From an uncultured Candidatus Saccharibacteria bacterium (GTDB taxonomy: Bacteria; Patescibacteriota; Saccharimonadia; Saccharimonadales; UBA4665), in assembly GCA_903900685.1 (NCBI GenBank), contig CAIUOC010000072.1, positions 1 to 39,718 on the forward strand: a stretch of 39,718 bases of DNA. The letters run 5' to 3'. The position numbers and the translations under genes are program-made. Below, one piece after another: positions 7,747 through 15,624 of this stretch. The notes beneath the pieces are model-generated. The model worked only from the letters and a program-made list of their open reading frames with translations. It had not been told where the DNA came from and searched no databases. The stretch's first letter is position 1. Every line of letters begins with the position of its first letter.

Positions 7747-9540
7747 TTAATTGCCGATTGGACTCACATATGATTCATTAATTAACATATGGACGATATT
7801 ACCAAAAATCGGTTGAGCTCCATAACTTCCTGCATAGCCTGATACTGTTGGAGTTGTTACGAAAATTGCAATCGCATACTGTGGCTTATTACCTCCAACA
7901 AAACCTATGTATGTTCCGTTGAATATATTATCAGTATATCCACCTTTGGGATCTGGCACTTGTGCAGTTCCTGTCTTACCCCCAACTATATAATTTGATG
8001 GAAAATTTAAGTAAGTGAATCCAGATTGATAGTGCTTAGATACAACTTGTTGCATTAACGCTATAATTGACTTCGTAGTTCCAGCATTAACTACATCACG
8101 ATTAACGATAGTTGGTTTATTGTAAGCAATATTTCCCTGACTGTCTGTAGTGCCATCGACCAAATATGGTTTGTAATATGTTCCCCCATTAATGACGCTA
8201 GATAAGGCACTATCCATTTGAAGAGCCGATACCGATAACCCCTGTCCAAATGATGTATTTGCATATGCTAAATTCTGCTGATCACCCGACTGAAAAGGAA
8301 TATCAGGCTTAGGAACAATACCTCCCGATTCATAGCCTTGATCTAATCCAGTTATTTTACCAAACCGAAAATGATTAGTCATATAGTTATACCAGGCTTC
8401 CCTTGCCTTTAAATTGATTTGACCACCACCCATCTGCATTAACATCCAAGTAGCTCCAGTGTTAAGAGAAAGATTCAAAACATCTTCAACGCTTTTTATA
8501 CCGGAGCCTCCGTCTTCTTCAATATTAGTAATATTAAATCCGTCGATAAGCCAATGGGAAGGATCATAATATGTAGTATTCTGTTTAATAACCCCTTGAT
8601 TTAGAGCGGCTGAAGCAGTAAAAACTTTGAGCGTAGAACCTGGTTCAATTGAATTAGATACTGCTGCGTTAGTAAATATATTTTGGTTTGTAACTGAAGA
8701 ATAGTCCGATGGATTATAGGTTGGATAATTAGCAATTGCTTTGATAGCCCCTGAGTTAGGATCCATAATAACAGCACTTATTAAAGGCGATTTTTCAGAC
8801 TGTGCAGCGTTCTGGATGATCTCCTGGAGTTGTTTTTGAATAGCAACATCAATCGTTAAAACTATATTTTTTCCATTAACTGGCGATATATTAATATTAT
8901 TTTTGCTTGCAGCTAATGGAACTCCATTAATATCAGTTATAGCTTTAAGATAGCCAGGTTTACCAGAAAGTTGGCTATTCATTGACTGCTCAAGTCCGTA
9001 ACTCCCTTTACTATTATCTCCTACAAAACCTAATGTTTGAGATACTAAATCTCCCTGAGGATAGACACGATAATCCTGGCCTATAGTTCCAAGTCCTGGT
9101 ATATGAAAACCAAGAATTTTATCTGACTGACTTTGTGATATTTTTTTAGCTAATACTACATATCTAGTATTTTTTGTATTAGCTAAAGTGACAATTTTAG
9201 ATTTAGAGCCGCCCAATACACCAACAAGTTTGTCGGCCATATTATTAACATTTTTGACTAATGATGGATCGGCATAAACTGTAAAAAGTTCTTGATTAAG
9301 AACGATGGGAATAATTTGATTGCCGTCATGAGCTTCAATAAGGCCACGAGTGGCAGGAATTTTAGACTGAACTAACTGATCGTTTAGAGCACTTTGTTTA
9401 TAGTAGCTATATCTAATAACTTGAATGTAAAAAAGTCGAATTACAAAAAAACCAATAATGAACATTAAAAAAATAAATATTAAATTAATGTTCCTAATGG
9501 CTTTTAAATTAAAAGACTTATTGGAATTATTCATATTCAT
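7747..9540 (-). CDS. ftsI: Class B penicillin-binding protein (FtsI/PBP2-like)
   Basis: The 597-residue D,D-transpeptidase cross-links septal peptidoglycan. There is one N-terminal membrane anchor (about 18-40), a pedestal domain with RGLIEAHDG (65-73), and the transpeptidase domain with all three active-site motifs: S302-T-L-K305, S358-L-N360 and K522-T-G524 (GGKTGTAQ). Position between the ftsL-like gene and mraY fits FtsI. No C-terminal PASTA domain is visible. It should be a target of beta-lactams. Confidence 0.92.
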   Translation of the reverse strand: MNMNNSNKSFNLKAIRNINLIFIFLMFIIGFFVIRLFYIQVIRYSYYKQSALNDQLVQSKIPATRGLIEAHDGNQIIPIVLNQELFTVYADPSLVKNVNNMADKLVGVLGGSKSKIVTLANTKNTRYVVLAKKISQSQSDKILGFHIPGLGTIGQDYRVYPQGDLVSQTLGFVGDNSKGSYGLEQSMNSQLSGKPGYLKAITDINGVPLAASKNNINISPVNGKNIVLTIDVAIQKQLQEIIQNAAQSEKSPLISAVIMDPNSGAIKAIANYPTYNPSDYSSVTNQNIFTNAAVSNSIEPGSTLKVFTASAALNQGVIKQNTTYYDPSHWLIDGFNITNIEEDGGSGIKSVEDVLNLSLNTGATWMLMQMGGGQINLKAREAWYNYMTNHFRFGKITGLDQGYESGGIVPKPDIPFQSGDQQNLAYANTSFGQGLSVSALQMDSALSSVINGGTYYKPYLVDGTTDSQGNIAYNKPTIVNRDVVNAGTTKSIIALMQQVVSKHYQSGFTYLNFPSNYIVGGKTGTAQVPDPKGGYTDNIFNGTYIGFVGGNKPQYAIAIFVTTPTVSGYAGSYGAQPIFGNIVHMLINESYVSPIGN

Positions 9541-9552
9541 TAATAATTATAA

Positions 9553-9900
9553 CTAATTATTAATAGTTGTGCTTGGAGTTACAGAAGCAAGACTTTTACT
9601 GACCGGGCTATTCTGAACTCTATCTAGTGATTGAAGCTGAGCAGATGATACTTCAAGATTTTGATGTTGATTTTGAAGTTGAGACTGTTGTTGCTGCAAA
9701 GCAAATACTTTATTGCCATAACTTTGAGTTTTTACTACCTGAGTAAGATACAAAAGACCCAATAAACATGCTAGGACTACTAATATAATTGTGTTGCTAA
9801 CAGGACCAAGAACTTTTTCTCTTGACCTAAAACTAACAGCGTTCTGATTACGCTTTGTATAACTTTGTCTATTTACTGATAACGAACTTGAATATGTCAT
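9553..9900 (-). CDS. ftsL: FtsL-like division protein
   Basis: The 115-residue single-pass protein has a basic cytoplasmic N-terminus, one membrane segment (about 34-52, NTIILVVLACLLGLLYLTQ) and a Gln-rich periplasmic coiled coil (about 60-92, ALQQQQSQLQNQHQNLEVSSAQLQ split here as one heptad-like stretch). Size, topology and position between rsmH and the PBP gene identify it as FtsL-like; FtsL sequences are poorly conserved, so the symbol is positional. In other bacteria FtsL forms a complex with FtsB and FtsQ that activates FtsWI. Two GC-rich hairpins lie just upstream. Confidence 0.7.
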   Translation of the reverse strand: MTYSSSLSVNRQSYTKRNQNAVSFRSREKVLGPVSNTIILVVLACLLGLLYLTQVVKTQSYGNKVFALQQQQSQLQNQHQNLEVSSAQLQSLDRVQNSPVSKSLASVTPSTTINN

Positions 9901-9922
9901 ATTTATTTTTATTTTTCCGCGC

Positions 9923-9977
9923 GAGTGCTTTTGAAGTAATCGCCAGCACTCACACTGCTTCGCCTATTCAGCGAGCA
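9923..9977 (-). promoter_or_regulatory. Two tandem GC-rich hairpins in the rsmH-ftsL gap
   Basis: On the transcribed strand, TGCTCGC and GCG-A-AGCA form a stem with one bulge (9956-9977), followed directly by GAGTGCT/AGCACTC, seven perfect pairs (9923-9951). The stretch is much richer in G+C than its surroundings and sits 23-77 bases before the ftsL start codon. It could be an mRNA-processing or stability element, or a weak attenuator. No T-run follows, so it is not a classical terminator. Confidence 0.45.
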
Positions 9978-10023
9978 AAAACAGTTTTATACTATTTTTA
10001 CTCTTACTTTATAGGTTCGGGAG

Positions 10024-10947
10024 CTACTTTTGACCTGTATAGGCATTGTACTCCCCTTTCTTTTGTTTATTTATTTTCACTGCGGCTCGTAATTTTGCAC
10101 TACGAGAACGCGGATTAAAAACTAATTCATCTTTTGTGGCAACTATTGGTTTTTTTGTCAATAATTTTAATATTGCGTCTAGTCTATTGCCACTCCTCTC
10201 AGCTAATGCCTGTTTAACAATCCTGTCTTCAAGACTTTGAAAACTAATAATTACAATCCTTCCACCAGGTTTTAAAAGATCTATCCATATGGGTATGCTC
10301 TTATTAATGAGATTTAATTCGTCATTAACTGCAATCCTGATAGCTTGAAAAGTTCTGGTAGCTGGATGAGTCTTTGAGTGACCCGGCCAAGCTTTTGAGA
10401 CTATTTTCGCCAATTCTGTGGTGTTTTTTATCGGCCTATTATGAACAATTAGATTAGCAATTTTTATGTACTTCGGATCTTCACCGTAGTCTTTTATGAT
10501 ATTTGCTAATTTTTTTTCACTATAGACGTTAATTATTTCATAGGCATCAAGAGTTTGCGTTTGATCCATTCTCATATCCAATGGACCCTCTTGGCCTATA
10601 GAAAAACCACGTTTTGGCTCGTTAAGGTGCGGTGATGATACGCCCAAATCAGCCAGAATTAAATCAAATCTCTGGCCACTACTTAATAATTGTTTGCTAG
10701 CTGAATAAAAATCTTGATTCAAAATGTTAATTTCATGACCCTTGAATTCTTGATTCAAGAAATCTATAGCATTTGGATCTCGATCTACTAAGTAGCTTTC
10801 CTTATTATTGCCAGTAATTTCTAAAATTGGATTTGCATGCCCACCATAACCAGCCGTTAGATCTAAATAACTATCGCCTGTTTTAGGTTTTAAATAATGC
10901 AAAACTTCTTCTAAAAGAACCGGATTGTGTTTTATGTTTTGGTGCAT
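10024..10947 (-). CDS. rsmH: 16S rRNA (cytosine1402-N4)-methyltransferase RsmH (MraW)
   Basis: It methylates N4 of C1402 in 16S rRNA. Features include HNPVLLEEVLHYLKP, the SAM-binding LDLTAGYGGHA, ADLGVSSPHLNEPKRGFSI and GPLDMRMD, all typical of MraW. The ORF track begins at a GTG (10977), but the internal ATG at 10947 (MHQNIKHNPVLL) matches the usual start of the family, leaves about 307 residues, and frees the upstream RNA stem arm (10971-10993). It lies second in the dcw operon after mraZ. The ORF on the + strand opposite its end is a shadow. Confidence 0.94.
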   Translation of the reverse strand: MHQNIKHNPVLLEEVLHYLKPKTGDSYLDLTAGYGGHANPILEITGNNKESYLVDRDPNAIDFLNQEFKGHEINILNQDFYSASKQLLSSGQRFDLILADLGVSSPHLNEPKRGFSIGQEGPLDMRMDQTQTLDAYEIINVYSEKKLANIIKDYGEDPKYIKIANLIVHNRPIKNTTELAKIVSKAWPGHSKTHPATRTFQAIRIAVNDELNLINKSIPIWIDLLKPGGRIVIISFQSLEDRIVKQALAERSGNRLDAILKLLTKKPIVATKDELVFNPRSRSAKLRAAVKINKQKKGEYNAYTGQK

Positions 10948-10970
10948 CTTTTCTTGTTTTTGTTTTTGCA

Positions 10971-11183
10971 AGATCACCTAATTAGCAGTCAACTTTTTGT
11001 TTTTAGAGTTGTTTTTGTTTTTGTAGTCAATCACTTAACGTATAAATACTTTAAGCGATTAAGAAAGTTTCTATTGAGAGACTTATGTGTGAGGTGGAGT
11101 TTTGGGAGGTGTTTTTGAAAAATGTGCGAGGGTTTTTTCAATGGTGCCCTTGGTCCATCTGTTGACTGCCAATTAGCTGATCT
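10971..11183 (-). ncRNA. Predicted structured RNA region between mraZ and rsmH
   Basis: Two 23-base arms (10971-10993 and 11161-11183) are inverted copies with 21 of 23 identical; the shared core is GTTGACTGC.AATTAG.TGATCT. Read as RNA from the operon strand, one of the two differences becomes a G-U pair, leaving 22 of 23 positions paired with one G-G mismatch. The 167-base interior holds a second stem (AATCGCTTAA / TTAAGTGATT, 11029-11060) that also needs one G-U pair, and a C-rich single-stranded stretch with CACCTCC and CCACCTC, complementary to Shine-Dalgarno-like sequence. It matches no RNA family I know; a MITE-like DNA element is the alternative. Confidence 0.5.
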
Positions 11184-11238
11184 CGAGCCTTTTTAATATT
11201 TTATTTTTAAAGAACTACTCTATCGATTCAAAAAAATT

Positions 11239-11595
11239 TTATGTTGATTGAATTCGCCAGTATTTACCTACTCTTACAGCCGTAACTTCGTGCTTTATAC
11301 CTGCGTAATCAAGCAGGTGCTGCTCTAAAGTGATGCGACCTTGTTTTTGATCGATTACACTTTCTTCTTTACCCATCCGGAATTGAACATTCAGATCCGC
11401 TATTTTCTCATCAAGCATATTGCCTTCGAGTAGCGGCTCTATCTGTTTATCCCAAATTGTTTTTGGATAAAGATGCAGATAATTTTTAAAGCCTCTTGTC
11501 ACTACTACACCAGTTGTAAACTCGGCTCGAAGCTCAGTCGGTATGGTTAACCGCCGCTTCTCATCGAGCTTTCTCTGGAAGTAGTCTGTAGCCAT
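11239..11595 (-). CDS. mraZ: Transcriptional regulator MraZ
   Basis: MraZ is an AbrB-fold DNA-binding protein that represses its own dcw operon. The 118-residue protein shows both halves: DEKRRLTIPTELR and the second SpoVT/AbrB-like repeat with DQKQGRITLEQHLLDYAG. It is shorter than the common 140-150 residues. It is the first gene of the operon and its upstream region carries four GTGGG boxes, the known MraZ target pattern, so autoregulation is very likely. Confidence 0.93.
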   Translation of the reverse strand: MATDYFQRKLDEKRRLTIPTELRAEFTTGVVVTRGFKNYLHLYPKTIWDKQIEPLLEGNMLDEKIADLNVQFRMGKEESVIDQKQGRITLEQHLLDYAGIKHEVTAVRVGKYWRIQST

Positions 11596-11634
11596 ATATT
11601 TTTTTAAGTAAGTGGTTTTTGTTTTATCGTGTTA

Positions 11635-11680
11635 CCCACGATTACCCACTGACATGAATATACTACCCACGATTACCCAC
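11635..11680 (-). promoter_or_regulatory. MraZ operator: four GTGGG boxes
   Basis: On the operon strand, GTGGGTAATCGTGGGTA occurs twice. The GTGGG boxes lie at 11676-11680, 11666-11670, 11645-11649 and 11635-11639, so spacing is 10, 21 and 10 bases, all on one face of the helix. MraZ of other bacteria binds such evenly spaced TGGG direct repeats. One pair lies between the -35 and -10 of the predicted mraZ promoter and the other pair lies just after the -10, ideal for repression. Confidence 0.85.
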
Positions 11681-11685
11681 TACAA
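11657..11685 (-). promoter_or_regulatory. mraZ (dcw operon) promoter
   Basis: TTGTAG (11680-11685), a 17-base spacer and TATATT (11657-11662) on the - strand. The spacer contains one pair of MraZ boxes. The leader to the mraZ ATG at 11595 would be about 55 bases. The -35 is weak, which suits a regulated promoter. CATAAT further upstream (11691-11696) is a possible second -10. Confidence 0.55.
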
Positions 11686-11721
11686 GTAGTATTATGTATA
11701 AAATGAGTTATTATTTAGTAG

Positions 11722-11730
11722 TTATCCACA
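11722..11730 (+). promoter_or_regulatory. Perfect DnaA box TTATCCACA
   Basis: Exact consensus DnaA box in the gap between mraZ and the LysM-like gene. Two further DnaA-like 9-mers (TTGTCCACA at 11752-11760 and its reverse complement at 11770-11778) follow within 50 bases, so three boxes cluster here. Confidence 0.45.
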
Positions 11731-11745
11731 GTTTTTGAAAACAAA

Positions 11746-11783
11746 ATAAGTTGTCCACAACATATAGTGTGTGGACAACTTAT
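11746..11783 (-). terminator. Terminator-like perfect hairpin built from two inverted DnaA-like boxes
   Basis: ATAAGTTGTCCACA and TGTGGACAACTTAT form a perfect 14-bp inverted repeat around a 10-base loop. Read from the - strand it comes about 20 bases after the stop of the LysM-like gene and is followed by TTTGTTTT, so it fits an intrinsic terminator, although the stem has only five G-C pairs. Each arm also carries TTGTCCACA, a near-consensus DnaA box, so a protein-binding role is possible too. Confidence 0.55.
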
Positions 11784-11804
11784 ATAACGCTATTTACAGT
11801 TAAT

Positions 11805-12224
11805 TTATTTTTTAATATTTATTACGTCACCGTTAGGTTCTTGGACAGTACCTATGTATTTTTCATCAACCGTTTCATTAATTCTGATAGTTGAACCTGC
11901 CTTAATTTGATTTGGACTAATACCCTTTTCAAGTTCCGCTGCTATCATGTCGCCAGCTACTTTACGTGGATCACCATTTGGATTACCGGTAATTTCTAGA
12001 AATTCTTTAGCAGCACTCCAATCATTACTTCCAGACCCTACAGTTATCTCTACAGGTCTAGTAGGTTTTTCGGTGAGCGTTTGTATGCCAACTACACCAG
12101 CAACAGTTGCTCCAAATAATGCTACACCACCAACTTTTTTAGCAAGACTTCTTCTTATTCTAAAATCTTCCCTTGTTGGGTTAACTTTATTTGGATTTAA
12201 TGATTCAAATGTTTTACTTTTCAT
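11805..12224 (-). CDS. Small membrane-anchored LysM-like protein
   Basis: The 139-residue protein has a basic N-terminus (FRIRRSLAKK), a membrane segment at about 31-48 (VGGVALFGATVAGVVGIQ) and an outside domain. Its pattern ITVGSGSNDWSAAKEF...NPNQIKAGSTIRI resembles a LysM fold that could bind peptidoglycan; the family call is tentative because the central part is divergent. It has its own promoter (TTGACC-17-TATAAT) placed so close to the ATG that the mRNA should be leaderless. A terminator-like hairpin follows. It lies directly upstream of the dcw operon but is transcribed separately. Confidence 0.5.
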   Translation of the reverse strand: MKSKTFESLNPNKVNPTREDFRIRRSLAKKVGGVALFGATVAGVVGIQTLTEKPTRPVEITVGSGSNDWSAAKEFLEITGNPNGDPRKVAGDMIAAELEKGISPNQIKAGSTIRINETVDEKYIGTVQEPNGDVINIKK

Positions 12225-12230
12225 GCTTGT

Positions 12231-12259
12231 ATTATAGCACTAATTTCTTAAATGGTCAA
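12231..12259 (-). promoter_or_regulatory. Leaderless promoter of the LysM-like gene
   Basis: On the - strand TTGACC (12254-12259), 17 bases, TATAAT (12231-12236), then six bases to the ATG at 12224. Transcription should begin at or next to the A of ATG. This is the clearest leaderless promoter in the window because both boxes are good. Confidence 0.75.
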
Positions 12260-12277
12260 GCTTATATTTTAATCTGT

Positions 12278-13549
12278 TTATTTTAAATCAAGTTCTTTAA
12301 TACGACTCGCAAACCATTTAGCGCTTGGTCTGATGATTCTTTTCATATTATCTTCTCTGTCAACTTCTACAAGGCCAAATTTAGGCCACCAACCACTATC
12401 CCATTCAAAATTATCCAAAAGACTCCAATGTAGATAACCTTCAAGTTCCACACCCTCACTTATTGCTCGTTCCATAGCTAGTATTGATTCATCAAGCCAC
12501 CATTGTCTATGTTCATCATTCATATCGGCTAAACCATTTTCGGTGATAATAATTGGCTTCTTAAATCTTGTCCAGGCTCTAAGTATTATTGGATATAAGC
12601 CTTCTGGTTCCATATACCAACCATTATCACTTAGTGGTAGTTCTGGATTCTTTTTTTCAATTCTACCGGTATAGTAATCTGTGAAATAATAATTCATACC
12701 CAAAAAGTCCTGATAATTTCTTATTCTTATATAAAACCACCAATTCCAAAAATATCTCATCCACTTGGTAGATAGTTCATCAAATAAATTATGTGGCCTT
12801 TTGGCTTGTATATTGGCCACTTGGTTAGCAACTCCTACTTTTATTTTTGGATTAATGCTTTTAATAACCTTATAAGCTTGTCTATGAGCTCTAGCTAAGT
12901 TATAAAACACCTTAACAAATTTAATAACATTTTTTTCCTGAGGTGGCCAAGTGCCAGTTAGATAACTATAACTTGCATAAACATTTGGCTCATTAATAGT
13001 TATTATATAGTCTAGCTTTGATCCATATTCCTGAGTTATTTTTTTAACATATTGTTTAAAGTATCTTAAGTTCTTAGATTTAGCGAATCCACCTTCATCC
13101 GTAAACCATACCGGCATAGTCCAGTGCCATAAATTAAGAATTGGGTTAATACCTTTTTTAATAAGTTCATCGATATATTCATGATAATGATTAATCTCCT
13201 CCTGATTCCATACTCCTTTAGCAGGTTCAATTCTTGACCACTCTATACCAAATCTAAAAGTATTGAGATTAAGTTCTTTTAACAGCTTAAAGTCTTCTTT
13301 ATAACGATTATAATGATCCACTCCTTCACCTGAAACGTAATTAGCTGGATTATGAACCTTATCTTTAATTTCATCCCAATTAGATAATGTTTTGAGATAT
13401 GAATATGGTTTATGTGCTAGTCTATGTGCGTTTTCAAGTTCCCATACGGACCATTGATTAAATGTCCTTCCTTCAACTTGATGGCTTGAAGTTGATGAGC
13501 CCCATAAAAAATTTTTCTTGAATATACTATTTTTGTTATATTTCACCAT
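12278..13549 (-). CDS. Glycoside hydrolase family 1 beta-glycosidase
   Basis: The 423-residue TIM-barrel enzyme hydrolyses beta-linked sugars such as cellobiose or other beta-glucosides with retention. It shows FLWGSSTSSHQVEG at the N-terminus, TFRFGIEWSRIEP, the acid/base Glu187 in TINEPN, GMNYY, the nucleophile Glu337 in ITENGLAD, and HWSLLDNFEW, all typical of GH1. No signal peptide is visible, so it probably acts in the cytoplasm. It is complete. The exact substrate cannot be read from sequence. The -10-like TACAAT sits six bases before the ATG. Confidence 0.92.
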   Translation of the reverse strand: MVKYNKNSIFKKNFLWGSSTSSHQVEGRTFNQWSVWELENAHRLAHKPYSYLKTLSNWDEIKDKVHNPANYVSGEGVDHYNRYKEDFKLLKELNLNTFRFGIEWSRIEPAKGVWNQEEINHYHEYIDELIKKGINPILNLWHWTMPVWFTDEGGFAKSKNLRYFKQYVKKITQEYGSKLDYIITINEPNVYASYSYLTGTWPPQEKNVIKFVKVFYNLARAHRQAYKVIKSINPKIKVGVANQVANIQAKRPHNLFDELSTKWMRYFWNWWFYIRIRNYQDFLGMNYYFTDYYTGRIEKKNPELPLSDNGWYMEPEGLYPIILRAWTRFKKPIIITENGLADMNDEHRQWWLDESILAMERAISEGVELEGYLHWSLLDNFEWDSGWWPKFGLVEVDREDNMKRIIRPSAKWFASRIKELDLK

Positions 13550-13555
13550 TCAAAT

Positions 13556-13561
13556 ATTGTA
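13556..13561 (-). promoter_or_regulatory. -10-like box of the GH1 gene
   Basis: TACAAT on the - strand, six bases before the ATG at 13549. No good -35 is visible. The spacing matches the leaderless pattern of neighbouring genes. Confidence 0.4.
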
Positions 13562-13581
13562 TCAGACAAAAAGCTTATTGC

Positions 13582-14214
13582 TTAGATTTCACAGGATTGA
13601 CCATTGTTCAAAATGACAAATTTTGTCTCAAGACCCCTATTCTTAAACATATCTTCATAAAATACAGGATCTGCTTTGAAGTAATCATAGTGTATTGGAA
13701 TTACAGTTCTAGCGCCTATTTCTTTAATAAATCCGAATATATCTTTCGGTGAAATATCCGGACCAGCTATAGGAACTGCCGCTGAATTTACTTGAAGATT
13801 AGATATTTCTATTCCATCACCAGGATGAAAAAAAATATCGTTAACAATGTATCCAGTATTTTTAGGACCCTTACTTCCATCAATCATATCAACATGAGGT
13901 AATTCTCTACAGGTTATCCTAAAACTACCGATTTCAAATATTTCGTTATCTTTAACTATCTTAGTGACAAGATCGCCAAGTACTGCCTGAGCGCTATCAT
14001 TCGCAATCACTGGAACCTTTTTATTGTTAAGTAAGCTTTCAATTAAAAGTGGATCAGCATGATCTTGGTGTTCATGAGTTATTAGTATAGCGTCGATAGG
14101 AAGTAAAGATTCAGCTTTAAACTTAGGACTCACTAATGATCCTGGATCTATTATTAACCTTTGATTGTTATTTTCAATCACTATACAGCTTTGTGGATAT
14201 TTAGTAATTTTCAT
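13582..14214 (-). CDS. Metallo-beta-lactamase-fold hydrolase (UPF0173-like)
   Basis: The 210-residue protein has the binuclear metal motif THEHQDH (His47, His49, Asp51, His52), later His residues in FFHPGDG and PIHYDYF, and an early IIDPGS. It is close in layout to the UPF0173/UlaG-like branch of MBL-fold proteins, cytosolic enzymes whose substrates are mostly unknown. A good AGGAG Shine-Dalgarno lies before the ATG. It follows glyS by 20 bases and is probably co-transcribed with it. Confidence 0.8.
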   Translation of the reverse strand: MKITKYPQSCIVIENNNQRLIIDPGSLVSPKFKAESLLPIDAILITHEHQDHADPLLIESLLNNKKVPVIANDSAQAVLGDLVTKIVKDNEIFEIGSFRITCRELPHVDMIDGSKGPKNTGYIVNDIFFHPGDGIEISNLQVNSAAVPIAGPDISPKDIFGFIKEIGARTVIPIHYDYFKADPVFYEDMFKNRGLETKFVILNNGQSCEI

Positions 14215-14233
14215 TTAAATAAACTCCTAAAAT

Positions 14234-15613
14234 TTATTTATCATTAAATTTATCTGAAAAATATTCTGTTAAATCCTCTATTTTAACTCTCGACTGGGAA
14301 GTGTCATCTCTATTTCTTACTGTCACAGAACTATCATCAAGTGTATCAAAATCAATTACTACACAGTATGGAGTACCAATTTCATCTTGACGCCTGTATC
14401 TTTTTCCAATATTACCATTATCATCCCACATAACTGCACCGTATTTTTTCTTTAGCACAATATATACTTCCCTAGCTTTATCTAGAAGTTCTGGCTTATT
14501 TTTAAGTAGTGGACTAACGCAAATCTTTACAGGCGCTAAATCTGCGGGTAACTTAAGGAATATTCTTTTTTCACCATTAACTTCATCTTCAGTATAGGCA
14601 TTACTAAGAACTGCCATAACATTACGATCCACACCAAAAGTCGGCTCTATAACGTGCGGAATGAATGGTTCCCCACCATCCTTAGGTCGGTATTCCAAAT
14701 TTTTACCTGAATGCTCTTGATGGCTTTTTAAATCAAAGTCGGTACGATATGCCAGGCCGGATATTTCTTGAAAACCTAAAGAAGGAAAATCATAATAACA
14801 ATCTAGTGTGCGTTCACTATAATGTGCTCGATCTTCAGCCGGAACCTCAACTTCTTTAATCTTAGTCTTGTCTAAACCAATTTTATCGAACCAAGCATGC
14901 ATGTCTGTTCGCCATTTTTCGAAGTTTTCTTCCCATGTTTCAGGCTTAATGAAATACTCGAATTCCATTAATTCTAATTCGCGAAGTCGAAAAATAAAAT
15001 TACCTGGACTAATTTCATTACGGAAGGATTTACCAACCTGAGCAATACCAAATGGTAAGTTAGGATAAAAACTATCCAAAATATTTTTAAAATTAATAAA
15101 CATCCCCTGGGCTGTTTCAGGTCTAAGATATGCAATGGATTCACTATCTTCCAATGGCCCAACTTGGGTTTTGAACATCATATTAAAGTAAGCCGGTGAA
15201 CCAAGCTCGTTGCCATCTGGACTCTTTATATTTTTTTCTTCTATAATTTGTGCCATTTTCTCTAAAGTCATAGTATCAACATTTTCGATTCCATTCTTTT
15301 CTAGTAGGTGGTCCAGTCGATATCTTTTCTTATTCTTGATGTCTTCAATTAATGGATCGTGAAATGTATCAACGTGACCACTGGCCTTCCAAACTTTTGG
15401 ACTTGAAAGTATCGGTGAATCTATAAGATATATATCATCCCAATCATCAACAAAAAATTTAAGCCAAGCATTAGTTATGTTGCGTTTAAGTTGAGCACCT
15501 AAAGGGCCGTAATCAAATGTCCCCGCTAAACCACCGTAAATCTCTGAACCGGGATATATAAATCCTCGTCTTTTACAAAGGCTGACAATATCTTCTAATT
15601 TATTTTTATCCAT
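14234..15613 (-). CDS. glyS: Glycyl-tRNA synthetase (class II, dimeric type)
   Basis: It charges tRNA-Gly. The 459-residue single-chain form (eukaryote/Gram-positive/archaeal type) is shown by CKRRGFIYPGSEIYGGLAG, TFDYGPLGAQLK, RPETAQGMFINFKN, the motif 2 segment SFRNEISPGN, LMEFEYF and FGVDRNVMAVL, with the anticodon-binding domain at the C-terminus (about 360-459). This is not the alpha/beta tetramer of E. coli. TATAAT lies 11 bases before the ATG. The symbol glyS is used for this type in many genomes; glyQS is another name. Confidence 0.95.
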   Translation of the reverse strand: MDKNKLEDIVSLCKRRGFIYPGSEIYGGLAGTFDYGPLGAQLKRNITNAWLKFFVDDWDDIYLIDSPILSSPKVWKASGHVDTFHDPLIEDIKNKKRYRLDHLLEKNGIENVDTMTLEKMAQIIEEKNIKSPDGNELGSPAYFNMMFKTQVGPLEDSESIAYLRPETAQGMFINFKNILDSFYPNLPFGIAQVGKSFRNEISPGNFIFRLRELELMEFEYFIKPETWEENFEKWRTDMHAWFDKIGLDKTKIKEVEVPAEDRAHYSERTLDCYYDFPSLGFQEISGLAYRTDFDLKSHQEHSGKNLEYRPKDGGEPFIPHVIEPTFGVDRNVMAVLSNAYTEDEVNGEKRIFLKLPADLAPVKICVSPLLKNKPELLDKAREVYIVLKKKYGAVMWDDNGNIGKRYRRQDEIGTPYCVVIDFDTLDDSSVTVRNRDDTSQSRVKIEDLTEYFSDKFNDK

Positions 15614-15624
15614 ATCTAAATTAG

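Noticed and set aside
9855-10118. 87-aa + strand ORF over the rsmH-ftsL gap
   Set aside because: It is antisense to both genes and the hairpins, with no promoter or ribosome site; a shadow.
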